64,000 nucleotides of DNA, taken from Curtobacterium sp. VKM Ac-2865 (lineage in GTDB: Bacteria; Actinomycetota; Actinomycetes; Actinomycetales; Microbacteriaceae). The notes under the pieces are model-generated. The model was not told the DNA's origin, made no database searches, and saw only the letters and a list, made by a program, of their open reading frames with translations. Location: positions 1 through 64,000 of the forward strand of contig NZ_JADKRZ010000001.1 in the NCBI RefSeq assembly GCF_015350905.1. Direction: 5' to 3'. Shown here piece after piece: positions 60,940-64,000 of the stretch; position 1 is the stretch's first letter, and each line of letters opens with the position of its first letter. The position numbers and the translations under genes were made by a program.

Positions 60940-61968
60940 TTACTTCGCGTCGGTCGTCTCGACGGTGCGCTGGGACCCGGTCGGGGTGAGCCCGCGCTCC
61001 TGGCGCTTCTTCGACACCACCAGGGAGGCCACCGTGGCGACCGCGATCGTCAGCAGGATGAACCCGAGCGAGAACCAGATCGGGATCTCCGGCGCCCACT
61101 CGATGTGCTCGCCGCCGTTGATGAAGGGCAGCTCGTTGACGTGCATGGCGTGGAAGACGAGCTTCACGCCGATGAAGCCGAGGATGACCGCGAGGCCCTG
61201 ACCCAGGTAGATGAGCCGCTCGAGCATTCCGGCGATGAGGAAGTACAGCTGCCGGAGGCCCAGGAGCGAGAACGCGTTCGCGGTGAACACGATGTAGGCG
61301 TCCTGCGTCAGACCGAAGATCGCGGGGATGGAGTCGAGCGCGAAGAGCACGTCGGTCAGGCCGATCGCGACCATGACGAGCAGCATCGGGGTGAACAGGC
61401 GCTTGCCGTCGACACGGGTGGTCAGCTTGTCGCCGTCGTAGTGGTCCGAGGTCGGGATGACGCGCTTGAGGATGCGGATCAGGCGGGAGTCGCCCTCGTC
61501 GGCGCCGTGGTCGTTGCCGCTGCGGGCCTGCGACCAGGCGAGCCAGAACAGCAGTGCGCCGAACAGGTAGAACACCCACGAGAAGTTGTCGATGATCGTG
61601 ACGCCGAGGGCGATGAACACACCGCGGGCAGCGAGGGCGATGGCGACACCGACCAGCAGGACCTTCTGCTGGAACTCCTTCGGCACCGCGAAGGAGGACA
61701 TGATGATGAGGAACACGAAGAGGTTGTCGACCGACAGGGCCTTCTCGGTGAGCCACCCGGCGAAGTACTCGCCGCCGGCCTGCCCGCCGCCGAAGACCAG
61801 GATGCCGAAGCCGAACACGATGGCCAGCGCGATGTACACGGCCGACCAGATCGCGGACTCGCGGATGTGTGGCACGTGCGGCGTGCGCACGTGCGAGTAG
61901 AAGTCGAAGACCAGCAGCGCCAGGATGCCGGCGATGGTGATGAGCCAGACGGAGGTGGGGACGTCCAC
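60940..61968 (-). CDS. TerC-family integral membrane protein (manganese exporter candidate)
   Basis: The 342-residue protein has about nine helices with the TerC motifs ALSVDNLFVF and 'DVLFALDSIPAIFG', whose Asp residues lie in the membrane. A long cytoplasmic loop (~145-180) separates two halves. TerC/Alx proteins export Mn2+, in agreement with the yybP-ykoY riboswitch in its leader. GTG at 61968 is selected because AAGGA lies 7 nt upstream and because the longer reading start at 62103 falls inside the riboswitch. Confidence 0.9.
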   Translation of the reverse strand: MDVPTSVWLITIAGILALLVFDFYSHVRTPHVPHIRESAIWSAVYIALAIVFGFGILVFGGGQAGGEYFAGWLTEKALSVDNLFVFLIIMSSFAVPKEFQQKVLLVGVAIALAARGVFIALGVTIIDNFSWVFYLFGALLFWLAWSQARSGNDHGADEGDSRLIRILKRVIPTSDHYDGDKLTTRVDGKRLFTPMLLVMVAIGLTDVLFALDSIPAIFGLTQDAYIVFTANAFSLLGLRQLYFLIAGMLERLIYLGQGLAVILGFIGVKLVFHAMHVNELPFINGGEHIEWAPEIPIWFSLGFILLTIAVATVASLVVSKKRQERGLTPTGSQRTVETTDAK

Positions 61969-62009
61969 GGATGGATCCTTCAGGTGTGTGGGCGAGTGGG
62001 TACGCCGAG

Positions 62010-62125
62010 GCCTGAAGGTCTCTTCCGCCGCAGGGGCCCGAGCGGGCTGCATGCGACCGGCGCCCCGGGACCGGATCGTTCCGGCCCGTACTGACGGGGA
62101 CACCGAGAGGGAATACTCCCCTTCG
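62010..62125 (-). promoter_or_regulatory. yybP-ykoY manganese riboswitch upstream of terC
   Basis: On the minus strand, the leader contains the conserved 5' loop AAGGGGAGTA (62114-62123), CGTCAGTACGG and the 3' loop GGCGGAAGAGACCTTCAGG (about 62013-62031) in the correct order for this Mn2+-sensing RNA. It ends about 40 bases before the terC start, whose ribosome site follows. Recognised from the known motif; no covariance search was run. Confidence 0.87.
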
Positions 62126-62167
62126 TGTCACCCATCGTAGCGGGGCCCGGCCACATCCGCCGCGCTC

Positions 62168-62173
62168 TAAGCT
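62168..62173 (+). promoter_or_regulatory. Putative -10 (TAAGCT) of ftsY
   Basis: TAAGCT-N6-ATG. The 6 nt are GGGAGC, too close to the ATG to act as a ribosome site, so a leaderless transcript is likely. Confidence 0.5.
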
Positions 62174-62179
62174 GGGAGC

Positions 62180-63049
62180 ATGGCGAGTACTTGGTCACTG
62201 TCCTCCCGTCTCCGGGGCCTCTTCCAGCGGAAGACCATCGACGACACGACGTGGGACGACCTGGAGACCGCCCTCATCGGCGCCGACTTCGGCCCCGACA
62301 TCTCCGAGGAGATCATCGAGGACCTCCGCGCCCGGGTCGAGCGGTACGCCACGACGGACCCCGCCGACCTGAACCGCATGCTCCGCGAGGTCCTCGAGGA
62401 ACGGCTGTCCAAGCTCGACACCACGCTGAAGCTCAGCGCCCGTCCGGCCGTCGTGCTCGTCGTCGGGGTGAACGGCGTCGGCAAGACCACCACCATCGGC
62501 AAGTTCGCCAAGTTCCTCAAGGCGTACGACCGCACCGTGGTCGTCGGCGCGGCTGACACCTTCCGCGCGGCAGCGGTCGAGCAGGTCGCGACGTGGGCCG
62601 AGCGTGCGGGGGTCGAGGTCGTCCGGCCGTCGCAGCCCGGACAGGACCCGGCCTCGGTCGCGTACCAGACCGTCGAGAAGGCCATGCGCGACGGCACCGA
62701 GATCGTCGTCATCGACACCGCGGGCCGTCTGCACACCAAGGCCGGCCTGATGGACGAGCTCGGCAAGATCAAGCGCGTCATCGAGAAGCAGACCGAGATC
62801 TCCGAGGTGCTGCTGGTCCTCGACGCCACCACCGGGCAGAACGGGCTCGCACAGGCCCAGGCCTTCATCGAGGGCGCCGGCGTCACCGGGCTCGTCATCA
62901 CCAAGCTCGACGGCTCGGCCAAGGCGGGCTTCGTGCTGAGCGTGCAGGAGAAGACCGGCATCCCGATCAAGCTCATCGGGCAGGGCGAGGGCATCAACGA
63001 CCTCACCGGCTTCACCCCGCACGTGTTCGTGCAGAACCTCGTGGGCTGA
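62180..63049 (+). CDS. ftsY: Signal recognition particle receptor FtsY
   Basis: The 289-residue GTPase has the N domain and the G domain with GVNGVGKTTT, 'DTFRAAAVEQ', DTAGR and TKLDGSAK. It lacks the long acidic A domain of E. coli FtsY, so it is an NG-type receptor. It docks SRP-ribosome complexes at the membrane. Ffh, its partner, is encoded 400 bases downstream. Confidence 0.96.
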   Translation: MASTWSLSSRLRGLFQRKTIDDTTWDDLETALIGADFGPDISEEIIEDLRARVERYATTDPADLNRMLREVLEERLSKLDTTLKLSARPAVVLVVGVNGVGKTTTIGKFAKFLKAYDRTVVVGAADTFRAAAVEQVATWAERAGVEVVRPSQPGQDPASVAYQTVEKAMRDGTEIVVIDTAGRLHTKAGLMDELGKIKRVIEKQTEISEVLLVLDATTGQNGLAQAQAFIEGAGVTGLVITKLDGSAKAGFVLSVQEKTGIPIKLIGQGEGINDLTGFTPHVFVQNLVG

Positions 63050-63108
63050 GCCCGGGTACCGTCTGGGCAGTACACGGATCGTCCAGGTACATCGGAAGGG
63101 GTCCACAC

Positions 63109-63276
63109 ATGCCCGCACTGCTCATCATCGCCATCGTCATCGGCATCGTGCTGCTCGTGACCGGGATCGTCAGCGCCGCGCTGAAGTTCCTGCTGTTCAT
63201 CGGCCTCGTGCTCATCGTCCTGGCCGTCATCGGCTGGATCGTCCGCCGGGTCCGCGGCGCCGGCTCGCGCGTCTGA
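63109..63276 (+). CDS. Small two-helix membrane protein between ftsY and ffh
   Basis: The 55-residue protein has two hydrophobic helices (LLIIAIVIGIVLLVTGIV and FLLFIGLVLIVLAVIGWIV) and a basic RRVRGAGSRV end. GGAAGGGG precedes the ATG. Function unknown; the position suggests co-transcription with ftsY. Confidence 0.75.
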   Translation: MPALLIIAIVIGIVLLVTGIVSAALKFLLFIGLVLIVLAVIGWIVRRVRGAGSRV

Positions 63277-63292
63277 CGACGCGTTCCGCACC

Positions 63293-63334
63293 GGACGGGA
63301 GGCTCCCCACCAGCTGGTGGGGAGCCTCCCGTCC
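63293..63334. terminator. 42-nt perfect palindrome before ffh (dispersed family copy)
   Basis: Perfect inverted repeat with outer arm GGACGGGAGGCTC shared with the 14541 copy, but inner stem CCCAC instead of GGTGC, both fully paired. It terminates the ftsY unit before the ffh promoter. Confidence 0.82.
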
Positions 63335-63370
63335 GTCGTGGGGCCGGCCCCGACGAGCGGCGACGCCGCG

Positions 63371-63399
63371 CCCTGTAGAATCGACGGACTATGGCGCAA
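63371..63399 (+). repeat. Upstream duplicate of the ffh promoter/start junction
   Basis: 29 bp (CCCTGTAGAATCG, one variable base, CGGACTATGGCGCAA) repeated at 63428-63456 with one mismatch, offset by 57 bp. It carries its own TAGAAT (63376-63381) and ATG (63391). Confidence 0.88.
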
Positions 63400-63435
63400 C
63401 CCGGCACGGCATCGCTGTGGGACGCGGCCCTGTAG
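63391..63435 (+). CDS. 14-codon mini-ORF created by the duplication (possible leader peptide)
   Basis: ATG at 63391, in the duplicated ffh-like start context, encodes MAQPGTASLWDAAL and stops at TAG 63433-63435. That stop lies within the ffh -10 TAGAAT. It may be translated from a leaderless transcript, or may be only a remnant of duplication. Confidence 0.35.
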   Translation: MAQPGTASLWDAAL

Positions 63436-63438
63436 AAT
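63433..63438 (+). promoter_or_regulatory. Putative -10 (TAGAAT) of ffh
   Basis: TAGAAT-N9-ATG at 63448. The untranslated leader would be 0-3 nt. Confidence 0.6.
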
Positions 63439-63447
63439 CGTCGGACT

Positions 63448-64000
63448 ATGGCGCAATTCGGATCGCTTTCTGATCGGCTCACCGAGACCTTCCGCAACCT
63501 GCGGACCAAGGGACGGCTCACGCCGTCGGACGTGGACGGCACCGTCCGCGAGATCCGCCGGGCCCTGCTCGACGCGGACGTCGCCCTCGAGGTCGTGAAG
63601 GCCTTCACGGCGGCGGTGCGCGAGCGTGCCCTCTCCGACGAGGTCAACCGGGCGCTCAACCCCGCACAGCAGGTCGTCCAGATCGTCAACGAGGAGCTCG
63701 TCGGCATCCTGGGCGGCCAGCAGCGCCGGCTCGAGTTCGCCAAGCGTCCGCCGACGGTGATCATGCTCGCCGGCCTCCAGGGTGCCGGCAAGACGACCCT
63801 CGCGGGCAAGCTCGGCAAGTGGCTCAAGAAGGACGGCCACACCCCGATGCTCGTCGCGGCCGACCTGCAGCGTCCGAATGCCGTGCAGCAGCTCCAGGTC
63901 GTCGGCGAGCAGGCCGGCGTGCACGTCTTCGCCCCCGAGCCCGGCAACGGCGTCGGGGACCCGGTCAAGGTCGCCAAGAACGCGATCAAGGCCGCGGTCG
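63448..64000 (+). CDS. ffh: Signal recognition particle protein Ffh (truncated by window edge)
   Basis: The first 184 residues are present: the N domain (MAQFGSLSDRLTETFRNL), the G1 loop GLQGAGKTT and 'ADLQRPNAVQQL'. The rest of the G domain and the RNA-binding M domain are beyond the window. Ffh binds signal sequences with SRP RNA and interacts with FtsY. It follows a duplicated promoter. Confidence 0.96.
   Translation, partial: MAQFGSLSDRLTETFRNLRTKGRLTPSDVDGTVREIRRALLDADVALEVVKAFTAAVRERALSDEVNRALNPAQQVVQIVNEELVGILGGQQRRLEFAKRPPTVIMLAGLQGAGKTTLAGKLGKWLKKDGHTPMLVAADLQRPNAVQQLQVVGEQAGVHVFAPEPGNGVGDPVKVAKNAIKAAV

Noticed and set aside
61969-62103. Extended N terminus for TerC
   Set aside because: The region is the manganese riboswitch and the residues are Arg/Pro-rich; the GTG at 61968 has a good ribosome site.

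Overview
The window is high-GC DNA with actinobacterial gene order and start signals. The run recG-coaD-DUF177-rpmF-rnc-mutM-smc-terC-ftsY-ffh, the linked leuCD-murA-plsC-gpsA-ddl-thiL block, GT2-rich polysaccharide genes and many leaderless -10/start-codon junctions point to Microbacteriaceae; a plant-associated genus such as Curtobacterium is my best guess. This is inferred from gene content, not from a database search.

Layout. 1-2.8 kb: 3' end of a 5S rRNA, gltX, a thioredoxin-reductase-like flavoprotein and tRNA-Gln(CTG). 3-22 kb: an envelope or exopolysaccharide region with a free-standing A-PCP-TE synthetase, several GT2 glycosyltransferases (one fused to a large membrane module), a secreted PIG-L deacetylase-like protein with two discoidin-like domains, a membrane-anchored GH16 glucanase, and an opposed operon of GT14-like transferase, flippase and GT4. 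22.3-27 kb: a carbohydrate ABC importer (binding lipoprotein, two permeases, small membrane protein) with a LacI regulator, but no ATPase. 27.3-28.3 kb: an UPF0173 hydrolase and two identical tRNA-Glu(CTC). 28.3-36.6 kb: a coherent alpha-1,6-mannan utilisation locus (secreted GH76, GH125, ABC importer without ATPase, second GH76 without signal peptide, GntR/LacI hybrid regulator).

36.7-39.1 kb holds the most unusual unit: a 61-residue peptide made of two identical Gly/Asp/Asn/His repeats, a JmjC/Cupin_4 oxygenase and a sucrase-ferredoxin-like protein, each overlapping the next by 4 bp. This looks like a peptide-modification (RiPP-like) operon. 39.2-42.1 kb: paired CrcB fluoride channels, a phosphoglycerate-mutase-family phosphatase, a GNAT and a FUSC transporter. 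42.3-64 kb: core genes leuCD, murA, plsC, gpsA, ddl, DUF3515, thiL, rsmD, recG, coaD, DUF177, rpmF, rnc, mutM, smc, terC (behind a yybP-ykoY manganese riboswitch), ftsY and the 5' part of ffh.

Non-coding structure is rich. A recurrent palindrome with arms beginning GGACGGGAGGC lies at gene 3' ends. A second dispersed palindrome is built around GTCGTACGAC. There is a 71-bp tandem duplication, a 19-bp-period array after ddl, and a duplicated promoter/start junction before ffh.
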